64,000 nucleotides of DNA, from the NCBI GenBank assembly GCA_000023405.1, contig CP001643.1, positions 1,612,001 to 1,676,000 on the forward strand, read 5' to 3'. Below the pieces are notes generated by a model, which was given only the letters and a program-made list of their open reading frames with translations, was not told the DNA's origin and searched no databases. The stretch is from Brachybacterium faecium DSM 4810 (GTDB lineage Bacteria > Actinomycetota > Actinomycetes > Actinomycetales > Dermabacteraceae). Of this stretch, positions 1 to 7,785 are shown piece by piece (the stretch's first letter is position 1; the number at the start of each line of letters is the position of its first letter). The translations under genes were made by a program, and so were the position numbers.

Positions 1-231
1 GCGGTGGGCGAGGCGCGCGGCCGAGCGGGCCTCGCGGCCGAAGCGGCGGCGGAAGTCCTCGTCCATCGCCAGGTGGGGGTGCATGATCTTCAGCGCCACC
101 ACGCGGTCCAGGCGCTGATCATGCCCGCGGTGGACGGTCGCCATTCCCCCGCGAGCGATCGGCTCCTCGACCCGGTAGCGGTCGTCGAGGAGCAGGCTGA
201 TGCCGGGGGAAGTCGACGTCGCCGCGCTCAC
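1..231 (-). CDS. Serine/threonine protein kinase, N-terminal part (runs off window)
   Basis: Only the first 77 codons are present; the gene continues past the left edge. From a GTG start the protein reads MSAATSTSPGISLLLDDRYRVEEPI, then the glycine-rich ATP loop ARGGMATVHRG and the VALKI strand with the catalytic lysine, as in PknB-type bacterial kinases. The next gene, divergent and about 137 bp away, resembles mycobacterial Rv2175c, the partner and substrate of PknL, and the one after is a prenyl synthase. The same three-gene neighbourhood exists around pknL in mycobacteria, so a PknL-type kinase is likely. A TAGATT hexamer lies 6 nt before the GTG with no Shine-Dalgarno, which suggests a leaderless message. 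Confidence 0.9.
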   Translation of the reverse strand, partial: MSAATSTSPGISLLLDDRYRVEEPIARGGMATVHRGHDQRLDRVVALKIMHPHLAMDEDFRRRFGREARSAARLAHR

Positions 232-237
232 GGGACC

Positions 238-243
238 AATCTA
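238..243 (-). promoter_or_regulatory. Putative -10 (TAGATT) for leaderless kinase mRNA
   Basis: On the minus strand TAGATT is followed by six bases and then the GTG start of the kinase. No Shine-Dalgarno is present. The spacing puts the transcription start at or next to the start codon. Confidence 0.5.
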
Positions 244-356
244 GGTGGGCAGGTGCTCAGGAACCGGCACCGACACACGCACCGGCGCGATGTGAGGTGG
301 GGCGCGGCCCGGCGGGAGGCGCGCGACAGCGGGTGCGCGGGGAGGTGCCGGCATGG

Positions 357-362
357 CACCCT
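357..362 (+). promoter_or_regulatory. Possible -10 (CACCCT) six bases before GTG
   Basis: CACCCT keeps the A at position 2 and T at position 6 of the TANNNT consensus and sits 6 nt before the GTG at 369. It is weaker than the TACCCT examples before dut and metK elsewhere in this window. Confidence 0.3.
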
Positions 363-368
363 GGTGCC

Positions 369-722
369 GTGAACGACCTCGACACCCTCATCACCGACTG
401 GCTCACCCTCCCCGACGTCGCCCAGCGGCTCGACGTGGAGGTCTCGCGCGTGCGGCGCCTCATCGAGGAGGGGCAGCTGGTCGCGGTCCGCCGAGGGGAC
501 CCGGTGGTGCGCATGGTGCCCGCGCTGCTGCTCGTCGAGGACGGCATCATTCCGCATCTGCCCGGCACCGTCACGATCCTGCGCGACGGCGGGTTCACGG
601 ACGACGAGCTGCTGAGCTGGCTGTTCACCCCCGACGAGACCCTGCCGGGGCGGCCGATCGACCAGCTCCGCAGCGGCCAGCGCGGAGAGGTGCGCCGGCG
701 CGCCCTCACCCTCGCGCTCTGA
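369..722 (+). CDS. Rv2175c-like helix-turn-helix regulatory protein
   Basis: A 117-residue protein beginning MNDLDTLITDWLTLPDVAQRL. The N-terminal half is a winged/MerR-like helix-turn-helix (LPDVAQRLDVEVSRVRRLIEEGQLVAVRRG), and the C-terminal half carries the conserved pattern LRDGGFTDDELLSWLF and PGRPIDQLRSGQ. This matches the Rv2175c family, a DNA-binding protein phosphorylated by PknL in Mycobacterium tuberculosis. It lies divergent from a Ser/Thr kinase start, as in mycobacteria. The threonine at residue 6, in an acidic context, is a candidate phosphorylation site by analogy only. The GTG start is chosen because family homology begins there and a -10-like hexamer lies just upstream. Confidence 0.85.
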   Translation: MNDLDTLITDWLTLPDVAQRLDVEVSRVRRLIEEGQLVAVRRGDPVVRMVPALLLVEDGIIPHLPGTVTILRDGGFTDDELLSWLFTPDETLPGRPIDQLRSGQRGEVRRRALTLAL

Positions 723-806
723 GCGCCGCGGCCTGACCGCGGTCCCCATCGCCGGAGGGCCGCCGACCGTCGGCCCGCCCCCGGCCAGTGCGCGTGGCGG
801 CGGGTG

Positions 807-1940
807 TCAGGCCGGCAGCGAGTCGACGTCGGTGGCCTGCGCTGCGAGAGCGCCGAGACCGTCCCGTCCCCGCGGCGAGAGCATGGACGCCTCGGCGAGC
901 AGGTCGCGCCCCCGGCCCGCCCGACGGCGCACCTCCCGAGCCACCGAGCCCACGGCGCCGCTGGAGCGCATCAGCTGGTGCACGGCGGAGATCTCCTGCT
1001 CGGAGGCATCCGCACGCCCGATCACGCGCTCCAGCAGCGCGCGTCCCTCGGCATCGGCCGCCGCCCAGGTGCGGGCCAGCAGCACCGTGCGCTTGCCCTC
1101 GACGATGTCCCCGCCGATGGGCTTGCCGGTCTCGTCCTGGTCGCCGACCACGCTGAGCAGGTCGTCGCGCAGCTGGAACGCGGTCCCGACCTCGATCGCC
1201 CAGGCGGAGAGGGTCTCCAGCGCCGTGTGGTCCGCGCCCAGCAGCGCCGCCCCGATCCGCACCGGGCGCAGCACGGTGTAGGGGACCGTCTTCCAGCGGA
1301 TCACGGAGAGCGCGGCCTGCTCCGCGTCCGGTGCCGAGGAGAAGCCGCCCGCCTGATGCAGGATGTCCAGGAACTGGCCGGACATCACCTCGGTGCGCAG
1401 AGCATCGAACTCGCGATGCGCCGCGGCGACCGCGCCGGGGGAGCCCTCGACCCCGGAGGCGATCTGCTCCGCCCAGCTCAGCGCCAGGTCCCCCAGGACG
1501 ATCGCGACCGCCACCCCGTAGTCCTCCGCGGAGCCGGCGAGCTCCTCCGCGCGATGGCGTCGCTCGGCCTGCACATGCAGCGCCGGGCGACCGCGCCGCA
1601 CGGGGGAGTGGTCGATGACGTCGTCATGCATCAGCGCCGCCGCCTGCACGAGCTCGATCGCCGTGCCGTACCGGGCCAGGGCGTCGATCTCCGCCTCCGT
1701 CGGCTCCCTGCCGAGCGCCGAGACGCCGCCCCAGAAGCAGAAGCGGGGCCGCAGCAGCTTCCCGCCGTCGAGGTACTCGAGCAGCGCATCGGCCAGCTGG
1801 GCGGTCTCCGGCGAGATCTCCGCCAGATGGTCGCGGCGGGAGGAGAGCTCGCTGCGGGTGATCTCCGAGATCCGGTCGACGAGCCGAGCGTCGAGGTCGT
1901 GGAGGTGCTCACCGGCAGTCGGTGCATCAGCGGAGGCCAT
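807..1940 (-). CDS. Polyprenyl (geranylgeranyl-type) diphosphate synthase
   Basis: A 377-residue trans-isoprenyl diphosphate synthase that condenses isopentenyl diphosphate with an allylic diphosphate to make precursors of menaquinone, carotenoids or other isoprenoids. Both Mg-binding motifs are visible: DDVID at about residues 106-110 (in ALMHDDVIDHSP) and DDLLS near 259 (in FQLRDDLLSVVGD). GGKLLRPRF near residue 59 binds IPP diphosphate. The small residues four and five positions before the first DDxxD fit a product longer than farnesyl diphosphate, but exact chain length cannot be read from sequence. The ATG is preceded by AAAGGA at workable spacing. The neighbourhood matches mycobacterial idsA2 near pknL. 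Confidence 0.93.
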   Translation of the reverse strand: MASADAPTAGEHLHDLDARLVDRISEITRSELSSRRDHLAEISPETAQLADALLEYLDGGKLLRPRFCFWGGVSALGREPTEAEIDALARYGTAIELVQAAALMHDDVIDHSPVRRGRPALHVQAERRHRAEELAGSAEDYGVAVAIVLGDLALSWAEQIASGVEGSPGAVAAAHREFDALRTEVMSGQFLDILHQAGGFSSAPDAEQAALSVIRWKTVPYTVLRPVRIGAALLGADHTALETLSAWAIEVGTAFQLRDDLLSVVGDQDETGKPIGGDIVEGKRTVLLARTWAAADAEGRALLERVIGRADASEQEISAVHQLMRSSGAVGSVAREVRRRAGRGRDLLAEASMLSPRGRDGLGALAAQATDVDSLPA

Positions 1941-2105
1941 CGGGCGGGATCCTTTCTCGCGGACCCCACGATCCTCCCATGTCCTGCTGAGTCCCCTGCG
2001 AGAGCGGCTCCGGGAGGGGTGCGACTCGTCCTCCACACCCGCCGCCCGTCCCCACCCCGGGCCGCGCCGCCCCGGTGCGCCGCACGACCGGTCAGGGTCA
2101 GGGGC

Positions 2106-3263
2106 ATGACGACGAACACGACTCCCGCCGACCACGGCCGCCACCTGCTCAGCGGCGACGACGCCGCCGAACTGCTCGCCGAGTCCCGACTCTGCCTGCG
2201 CGAGATCCCCACCGACTGCCTGATCCTCGCCGGCAGCGGCAGCGCCGGCACCCCGGCGATGATCACCCGCTCCTCGCTCCGCGACCTCCTGGGCCCGCGC
2301 GGCGGGGAGAACCTCGAACACCATCTGGCGCTCATGGGCGACCGCGGCAGCGGAGATCTCAGGGCTCTGATCGTGGTGGGCGATGGCTACCAGGATCTCC
2401 TCGCCCCCGTCGTCGAGGGGATCCTCCGGCGTGCGGGCGCGGTGGTGCACCGCGCGGCCCGCGCGCTCGAGGGCGGCCCTCCGGCAGTGCTGGCCGTCCA
2501 CGGCGCGGCCTCATCGACCTGCTGGACGGTGCCTCCTCCCGCAGCAGGCGGGGCGGCCGGCATCCGCCCCGTCGATGCCGGACCGCTGCGGGATTTCGCC
2601 GACACCAGCGCCGCGGCCTCCGCCGTGCTGCTCGGGCGCCCGATCCCGCGGGCCGAGTTGTTCTCCGCCCGCCTGGAGGAGATCGGGCGGCTGCTGGAGC
2701 TGCCGGCGCCGGACCTCGCCTCCACGGAGGATCCCGGCAGGCTGTTCGCGACGGCTCGCGCGGCCCTCGAGCCGCTGCTGGTGCATGGTGAGGTGCTCAC
2801 CGGCCAGGACACGATGACGAAGTGTGAACAGGTCGCGGCGCTGCTGTCCGCCCTCGCGGTCGACCGGCTCCACTGGGAGCTGCTGGCGCAATGCGTCGAG
2901 CGGGGCGGCCGGGGAAGGATCGACCGCGAGACTCTCCTCCAGATCCTCGTCAGGGACGGGGAATGGGCGCCACATCCCGACATCTGTGCAGGTGGCGAGT
3001 GGTACGACGCGCTGCTGAGGTTCCGCGCGATCGCCGACTCGGCGCAACGGCGGGGCGCTCCCGCCGCACGCAGCATCGCCCGGTCCTCCTGGCGTGCGCT
3101 CACCGCGCTGCTGGTGCTGCTGGCGTGGTGGAACCATCGCTTCGCGACCGCTGGGGAGCTGGTCGACGAGCTCTGGGACCGAGAGCCGGAGTCGACTCTG
3201 GCACCCTTGCTGTCACGGATGACCGACACCCCGATCTTCCCTGCCTGGTGGCCCAGCACCTGA
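2106..3263 (+). CDS. DUF4192 family protein
   Basis: A 385-residue protein of unknown function. The N-terminus (LLSGDDAAELLAESRLCLREIPTDCLILAGSG) matches the start of actinobacterial DUF4192 proteins, which typically contain an LP.. or IP..S.VLL-like strand followed by an acidic or Ala-rich body. The C-terminal third is tryptophan-rich and ends in SPIFPAWWPST-like residues (PIFPAWWPST). There is no signal peptide or membrane segment, so it is probably cytoplasmic. It stands between the prenyl synthase (opposite strand) and metX (51 bp downstream, same strand). The ATG start is chosen on family alignment; an AGGGG lies almost against it, so initiation signals are poor. Confidence 0.85.
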   Translation: MTTNTTPADHGRHLLSGDDAAELLAESRLCLREIPTDCLILAGSGSAGTPAMITRSSLRDLLGPRGGENLEHHLALMGDRGSGDLRALIVVGDGYQDLLAPVVEGILRRAGAVVHRAARALEGGPPAVLAVHGAASSTCWTVPPPAAGGAAGIRPVDAGPLRDFADTSAAASAVLLGRPIPRAELFSARLEEIGRLLELPAPDLASTEDPGRLFATARAALEPLLVHGEVLTGQDTMTKCEQVAALLSALAVDRLHWELLAQCVERGGRGRIDRETLLQILVRDGEWAPHPDICAGGEWYDALLRFRAIADSAQRRGAPAARSIARSSWRALTALLVLLAWWNHRFATAGELVDELWDREPESTLAPLLSRMTDTPIFPAWWPST

Positions 3264-3314
3264 CCCGAGGCTTCACGGCCCGAGCACCGGGAGGGTCCCG
3301 AAGGAGCAGTACCG

Positions 3315-4532
3315 ATGACCATTCTCGGAGAGCAGCACGGCGTCGGTGCGGAGCCTGCTCGACCGGACGCCGCTCCGAGCGGACGCGCCCGCGTGCTCCC
3401 GGCCGAGGAGCCCGCCGCGGACACCGGAGGGGCCTGGCATCCGGATCGAGGAGCAGGAGATCGCCGCTTCGCGCAGCTGGGGCCGCTCGCGCTCGAGAGC
3501 GGTGCCGTGCTCGAGGACGTCACCATGGCCTACGAGAGCTGGGGGCGGCTGGATGCGGACGCGGGCAACGCGGTGCTCGTCCTGCACGCCCTGACCGGCG
3601 ACTCCCATGTGTGTGGCCCGGCCGGGCCCTCCCACCCGAGCCCCGGGTGGTGGGAGGAGATGGTGGGCCCCGGCCGACCGATCGACACGAACCGCTTCCA
3701 CGTCATCGCCCCGAACGTCCTCGGCGGCTGCCAGGGCACGACGGGGCCGAGCTCGCCGGCGGCGGACGGGCGCGCCTACGGCTCCCGCTTCCCGGCCATC
3801 ACCACCCGCGACCAGGTCGCCGCGGAGCGACGGCTGCGCGAGACCCTCGGGATCGACCGCTGGGCCCTGGTCATCGGAGGCTCGATGGGCGGCATGCGCG
3901 CCCTCGAATGGGGTGTCTCCCACCCGGAGGAGGTCCAGCGCCTGGCCGTGATCGCCTCCTCCGCCCGGGCGACCGCGGACCAGATCGCCTGGAACAGCGC
4001 CCAGATCGCCTCCATCCGCCTCGACCCGGAGTTCGGGACCGGGGACTACTACGAGAACGGCCACGGGCAGGGGCCGCAGACGGGTCTCGGCATCGCGCGA
4101 CGGATCGCCCACACCACCTATCGCACGGCCGACGAGCTCGAGCACCGCTTCGGCAACCGCCCCCAGGGGCGCGAGGACCCCTTCGACGGGCAGGGCAGGC
4201 ACCAGGTGACGAGCTATCTCGACCATCACGCGGTGAAGCTGTCCCGCCGATTCGACGCGAACTCGTACATCGCGCTCGCAGAGACGATGAGCACGCACGA
4301 CGTCGGCCGCGGGCGCGGCGGGGTCGCGGCAGCGCTGTCCCGGGTCACGGCCCGCACCCTCGTCGTCGCGATCGACTCGGATCGGCTGTTCCCACCGTCT
4401 CTCGTGGAGGAGATCGCGCTGCACGTCCCGGAGGCGCAGTGGCACGTGGCCTCCTCGCCCATCGGGCACGACGCCTTCCTCATCGCCCATCCGGGACTGG
4501 AGAAGTGGATCGGCGCTCTGCTGGACGACTAA
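3315..4532 (+). CDS. metX: Homoserine O-acetyltransferase
   Basis: A 405-residue alpha/beta-hydrolase enzyme that acetylates homoserine with acetyl-CoA in methionine synthesis. The nucleophile elbow GGSMGGMRALEW (Ser near residue 190), the aspartate in VAIDSDRLFPPSL and the histidine in SSPIGHDAFLI form the catalytic triad. The substrate-domain sequence LTGDSHV, followed by PGWWEEMVGPG, is also typical. AAGGAG lies 8 nt before the ATG. The first 50 or so residues are a Pro/Ala-rich extension before the conserved core. metY, which often precedes metX, is not adjacent, and no SAM riboswitch is visible in the 51 bp upstream. Confidence 0.96.
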   Translation: MTILGEQHGVGAEPARPDAAPSGRARVLPAEEPAADTGGAWHPDRGAGDRRFAQLGPLALESGAVLEDVTMAYESWGRLDADAGNAVLVLHALTGDSHVCGPAGPSHPSPGWWEEMVGPGRPIDTNRFHVIAPNVLGGCQGTTGPSSPAADGRAYGSRFPAITTRDQVAAERRLRETLGIDRWALVIGGSMGGMRALEWGVSHPEEVQRLAVIASSARATADQIAWNSAQIASIRLDPEFGTGDYYENGHGQGPQTGLGIARRIAHTTYRTADELEHRFGNRPQGREDPFDGQGRHQVTSYLDHHAVKLSRRFDANSYIALAETMSTHDVGRGRGGVAAALSRVTARTLVVAIDSDRLFPPSLVEEIALHVPEAQWHVASSPIGHDAFLIAHPGLEKWIGALLDD

Positions 4533-4607
4533 GCTGACCTCCCCGGCTCCCGGGCGCCGCCCCCGCGGTGCCGACGGCCGGTCGATCGCACAGTGAGGAG
4601 ACGTCGC

Positions 4608-5033
4608 ATGACCATCGTCGTGGGGTACTCCCCCTCAGGACAGGGGAGGGCCGCGCTCCGCGCCGCCCTGCGCTACGCGGCCCACAGCGCCGAGGGCCTC
4701 GCCATCGTCTCCCACCAGTACAACGATCCGGAGCGCGGGATGACCGCTGCGACGGAGCCCGAGGTGCGGGCCGAGCTCGAGCGCGCCGGCGTCGAGTGCG
4801 GTGAGGTCACCGTCCACAGCAGCTCGGAGCGCGACATCGGGGAGTTCCTCCTGTCCGTGGTCGAGGAGGTCGCGGCGAGCCTGGTCGTCATCGGGCTGCG
4901 CCGCAAGCCGCCCATCGGCAAGCTCAACCTCGGCGCCTCCGCGCGCCGTGTCGTGCTCGGCGCGCCGTGCCCGGTGCTCGCCGTCAAGGACGATCCCTCC
5001 CTCACCGAGGACGAGCACAGCACCTCCTCTTGA
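4608..5033 (+). CDS. Universal stress protein (UspA family)
   Basis: A 141-residue single-domain UspA protein starting MTIVVGYSPSGQGRAALRAAL. The C-terminal nucleotide-binding signature is seen as GLRRKPPIGKLNLGASARRVVLGAPCPVLAVK, matching the G-x2-G-x9-G-(S/T) type pattern in slightly altered form, so ATP binding is plausible but not certain. GAGGAG lies 7 nt before the ATG; a GTG five codons earlier would overlap that ribosome site and is less likely. It directly precedes the primary sigma factor gene, whose candidate promoter begins just after this stop codon. Confidence 0.9.
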   Translation: MTIVVGYSPSGQGRAALRAALRYAAHSAEGLAIVSHQYNDPERGMTAATEPEVRAELERAGVECGEVTVHSSSERDIGEFLLSVVEEVAASLVVIGLRRKPPIGKLNLGASARRVVLGAPCPVLAVKDDPSLTEDEHSTSS

Positions 5034-5038
5034 ACCGC

Positions 5039-5064
5039 GGGAATAAACCTCTCGCGAGGGCGTT
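5039..5064 (+). promoter_or_regulatory. SigR/SigH-like promoter upstream of primary sigma gene
   Basis: GGGAAT at 5039-5044 is followed 17 nt later by GTT at 5062-5064. This is close to the GGAAT-N18-GTT consensus of the redox-responsive SigR/SigH family. The spacer holds an 8-bp palindrome, CTCGCGAG (5051-5058). In Streptomyces coelicolor the primary sigma gene hrdB has a SigR-dependent promoter, so this placement is biologically sensible. The assignment is by pattern only. Confidence 0.5.
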
Positions 5065-5069
5065 ATACT
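5064..5069 (+). promoter_or_regulatory. Housekeeping -10 (TATACT) for rpoD
   Basis: TATACT is an excellent -10 hexamer about 157 bp before the rpoD start. No clear -35 lies 17 nt upstream. It overlaps the GTT element of the SigR-like promoter. Confidence 0.5.
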
Positions 5070-5225
5070 CGACAGGCTTGACGGCACCGTGCGTTCGTGC
5101 GCCGTGATACCGGAAGAGACCGGATCCGGCCCGCGCACCGGAGACCGCGAGCCGCGCCGAGAAGACCGATCGCCCGAGTGTGGCGGACCGCCCCCACCCG
5201 GGCCGCCGCCGGAAGAAGGAACTCT

Positions 5226-6527
5226 GTGACCTCCTCCAGTACTGCTGAGACCTCGCCCACGGCGAAGAGCTCGACCCGCGCCGCGGCCACGAAGGCGGCG
5301 AACGGCACCGAGGCCGAGGCCGTCGAGACCGAGACCGCCGACTCCACCTCCAAGACCACCGCGAAGAAGACCACCGCCAAGAAGTCGTCGACGCGCTCGT
5401 CCGCGCCGCGCAAGACGGCGGCGAAGAAGGCCGCCGCTCCCAAGGAGCCCGAGGTCGACGCCGAGCCGGAGGAAGAGGCCGAGGAGGCCGAGGCTGGCAA
5501 GCGCGAATCGGCCACGGACAAGAAGGTCGAAGCCTCCGGTGGGTTCGTCTACAACGCCGCGGAGGACGACGCCCCCGCGCAGCAGGTCGTCACGGCCGGT
5601 GCCACCGCGGACCCGGTCAAGGACTACCTCAAGCAGATCGGCAAGGTTGCGCTGCTCAACGCCGCCCAGGAGGTCGAGCTCGCCGAGCGGATCGAGGCGG
5701 GTCTGTACGCCGAGCAGAAGCTCAAGGGCGATGACTCGTTCCGGGACAAGAACGGCCGCCTCACCAAGGCCGGCCGCGAGCTGACCATGATCGCGGACGA
5801 CGGCCGTGCCGCCAAGGATCACCTGCTCGAGGCGAACCTCCGTCTCGTGGTCTCCCTGGCCAAGCGCTACACGGGCCGCGGCATGCTCTTCCTGGATCTG
5901 ATCCAGGAGGGCAACCTCGGTCTGATCCGTGCGGTGGAGAAGTTCGACTACGCCAAGGGCTACAAGTTCTCCACCTACGCCACCTGGTGGATCCGTCAGG
6001 CGATCACCCGCGCCATGGCGGACCAGGCCCGCACGATCCGCATCCCCGTGCACATGGTCGAGGTCATCAACAAGCTCGCCCGCGTGCAGCGGCAGATGCT
6101 GCAGGACCTCGGCCGCGAGCCCACCCCCGAGGAGCTCGCCAAGGAGCTGGACATGACGCCCGAGAAGGTCGTCGAGGTCCAGAAGTACGGCCGTGAGCCG
6201 ATCTCGCTGCACACTCCGCTGGGCGAGGACGGCGACAGCGAGTTCGGCGACCTCATCGAGGACTCCGAGGCTGTGGTCCCGGCCGACGCGGTGAGCTTCA
6301 CGCTGCTGCAGGAGCAGCTCCACTCGGTGCTGGACACCCTGTCCGAGCGGGAGGCGGGCGTGGTCTCGATGCGCTTCGGCCTCGAGGACGGCCAGCCCAA
6401 GACCCTCGACGAGATCGGCAAGGTCTACGGCGTGACCCGCGAGCGGATCCGCCAGATCGAGTCCAAGACCATGTCGAAGCTGCGTCACCCCTCGCGGTCC
6501 CAGGTGCTGCGCGACTACCTCGACTGA
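5226..6527 (+). CDS. rpoD: RNA polymerase primary sigma factor (SigA/HrdB type)
   Basis: A 433-residue primary sigma factor. Region 1.2 starts near residue 129 ([16 protein letters not shown]). Region 2 ([17 protein letters not shown], then [21 protein letters not shown]) covers about 203-265. Region 3 contains [22 protein letters not shown], and region 4 ends with the helix-turn-helix [19 protein letters not shown] followed by LRHPSRS. The first 110 residues are low-complexity and Lys/Ala-rich with repeated TAKK units, then strongly acidic; such tails are common in actinobacterial primary sigma factors. The GTG at 5226 has AGAAGGA 5-6 nt before it; upstream in-frame codons do not resemble the family. 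A strong terminator follows. Confidence 0.97.
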   Translation: MTSSSTAETSPTAKSSTRAAATKAANGTEAEAVETETADSTSKTTAKKTTAKKSSTRSSAPRKTAAKKAAAPKEPEVDAEPEEEAEEAEAGKRESATDKKVEASGGFVYNAAEDDAPAQQVVTAGATADPVKDYLKQIGKVALLNAAQEVELAERIEAGLYAEQKLKGDDSFRDKNGRLTKAGRELTMIADDGRAAKDHLLEANLRLVVSLAKRYTGRGMLFLDLIQEGNLGLIRAVEKFDYAKGYKFSTYATWWIRQAITRAMADQARTIRIPVHMVEVINKLARVQRQMLQDLGREPTPEELAKELDMTPEKVVEVQKYGREPISLHTPLGEDGDSEFGDLIEDSEAVVPADAVSFTLLQEQLHSVLDTLSEREAGVVSMRFGLEDGQPKTLDEIGKVYGVTRERIRQIESKTMSKLRHPSRSQVLRDYLD

Positions 6528-6544
6528 CGCCACCGCGGCGCGCT

Positions 6545-6586
6545 GGCCCTCGGGCCCGGATCCGAACGGATCCGGGCCCGAGGGCC
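6545..6586 (+). terminator. Terminator hairpin after rpoD
   Basis: A perfect 20-bp inverted repeat separated by two bases (AA) begins 17 bp after the rpoD stop. No long T-run follows, as is usual in GC-rich actinobacteria. Confidence 0.85.
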
Positions 6587-6674
6587 GTCTGCCGTCACGG
6601 GCAGCCGATGATCAGTGCGCAGGCGTCGGCAGGAGCGCGCGAAAGGACAGGAGCGCGCACACGGCGAGGAGAGC

Positions 6675-7262
6675 ATGAGGGAGGAACACAGGAGGATGAG
6701 GGGCGCAGTGGACACGAAGACCGGCACGGACCTGCGGATCCACCGCGTCGCGGGCGAGGACTGGGCCTCCCATCGTGCGCTGCGCCTGGACATGCTCGAG
6801 GCGGATCCAGAGGCGTTCTGGGCTGATCCGGCCGAGGTGCGGGCGCGCACCGAGCGGCAGTGGCGCGAGGAGATCGCCGGGCCCCGGCGCCATCTGCAGG
6901 CACGGCGCGGTGACGCGGTGCTCGGCGGGATCGCACTGCTGCCCGAGGGGTACGTCCCGCAGCACGTGATCCCGGCCGACCGGGCGCTGATCGTCTCCCT
7001 CTGGGTGCGTCCCGAGGCGAGGGGGACCGGGGTCTCCCACGCCCTGTTCCGTGCCCTCGCCCAGCTCGCCCTCGACCTCGGCCGGCCGGACCTGCGGCTG
7101 GACGTCGACGAATCCAACCTCGCGGCGCAGCGGCTGTACGAGCGTCTCGGCTTCGAGGCGACCGGGGCGCGGGACCCGCGCGAGGGGCATGACACCGCCT
7201 GGGTCGAGTACGCGATCCGCGCCGAGCACCTGCTGGAGGGCCAGCACCTCCTGGAGAGCTGA
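6675..7262 (+). CDS. GNAT family N-acetyltransferase
   Basis: An acyl-CoA-dependent N-acetyltransferase of unknown substrate. The fold runs from TDLRIHRVAGEDWASHRALRL to the C-terminus, with the CoA-binding strand and loop in SLWVRPEARGTGVSHALF and the family-typical NLAAQRLYERLGFEATG near the end. ATG 6675 gives 195 residues. GTG 6708 gives a shorter, more family-like N-terminus and has AGGAGG at 6690-6695, 12 nt upstream, so it is a serious alternative. The gene lies alone between two terminators. Confidence 0.88.
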   Translation: MREEHRRMRGAVDTKTGTDLRIHRVAGEDWASHRALRLDMLEADPEAFWADPAEVRARTERQWREEIAGPRRHLQARRGDAVLGGIALLPEGYVPQHVIPADRALIVSLWVRPEARGTGVSHALFRALAQLALDLGRPDLRLDVDESNLAAQRLYERLGFEATGARDPREGHDTAWVEYAIRAEHLLEGQHLLES

Positions 7263-7337
7263 GAGCCGCTGCACCCGCTTCTCCGGCACTGCCCTTTCCC
7301 GCCGACATCTGTGCCGCGGGGTCCATGGGACGACGAA

Positions 7338-7363
7338 GGGCGCCCACCCTCAGGTGGGCGCCC
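7338..7363. terminator. Bidirectional terminator between convergent genes
   Basis: A perfect 11-bp inverted repeat with a CTCA loop sits between the convergent GNAT gene and the small DUF7455 gene, so it can end both transcripts. Confidence 0.8.
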
Positions 7364-7391
7364 CTCGTGCAGAAGGTCGTCGGGCCGGAGC

Positions 7392-7610
7392 TCAGTCCTC
7401 GACCGGCTCGGGCTTGAGGTGCAGACGCTCGGTCTCGTCGATGACCTCGGAGGCGACGCTCGTGAAGGCCTCCTGGTGGGCGCGGGCGTGGTGGGCGCAG
7501 AACATCAGCTCACCACCGGCCTCGAGGAGCACCTGGACGTACGCCTGAGCGCCGCAGCGGTCGCAGCGGTCGTGTGCCGTCAGTCGGGGGGCTTCCAGAG
7601 TCAGGTTCAT
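7392..7610 (-). CDS. DUF7455 small zinc-ribbon-like protein
   Basis: A 72-residue protein with one CDRCGAQAYVQVLL knuckle and a second metal-ligand set, FCAHHARAHQEAF, giving a C-x2-C ... C-x2-H-x3-H arrangement likely to bind zinc. This matches the short actinobacterial DUF7455 family, often found beside the primary sigma or topoisomerase genes. Function unknown; the fold suggests nucleic-acid or protein binding. A TACAAA hexamer 7 nt before the ATG and the absence of a Shine-Dalgarno again suggest a leaderless message. It is divergent from parE. Confidence 0.88.
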   Translation of the reverse strand: MNLTLEAPRLTAHDRCDRCGAQAYVQVLLEAGGELMFCAHHARAHQEAFTSVASEVIDETERLHLKPEPVED

Positions 7611-7772
7611 GGGGTCATTTGTAGCATCGCGAGCGCCGCTCGGGGGAGCGTCCACAGCCGTGGTTCGCTGGGGGCGCAACACCGTGTGAGCCCCGCCCCT
7701 GCACGGCGTCCGCGCCGGGGCTGTGAGCGGCACGGCACCTCGCCAATGCGGGGTTCGAGGCGCCCCGCCCCG

Positions 7773-7778
7773 TAGGAT
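7773..7778 (+). promoter_or_regulatory. Putative -10 (TAGGAT) for leaderless parE mRNA
   Basis: TAGGAT ends 7 nt before the GTG start of parE and there is no good Shine-Dalgarno, so transcription probably begins at the start codon. Confidence 0.5.
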
Positions 7779-7785
7779 CTGAGAG

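Noticed and set aside
3264..3314. SAM riboswitch before metX
   Set aside because: The gap is only 51 bp and shows no riboswitch-like structure; the same holds for metK, 4 bp after coaBC.
4635..6533. Minus-strand open frame of 632 codons opposite rpoD
   Set aside because: Antisense of rpoD and the stress-protein gene; no recognisable domain.
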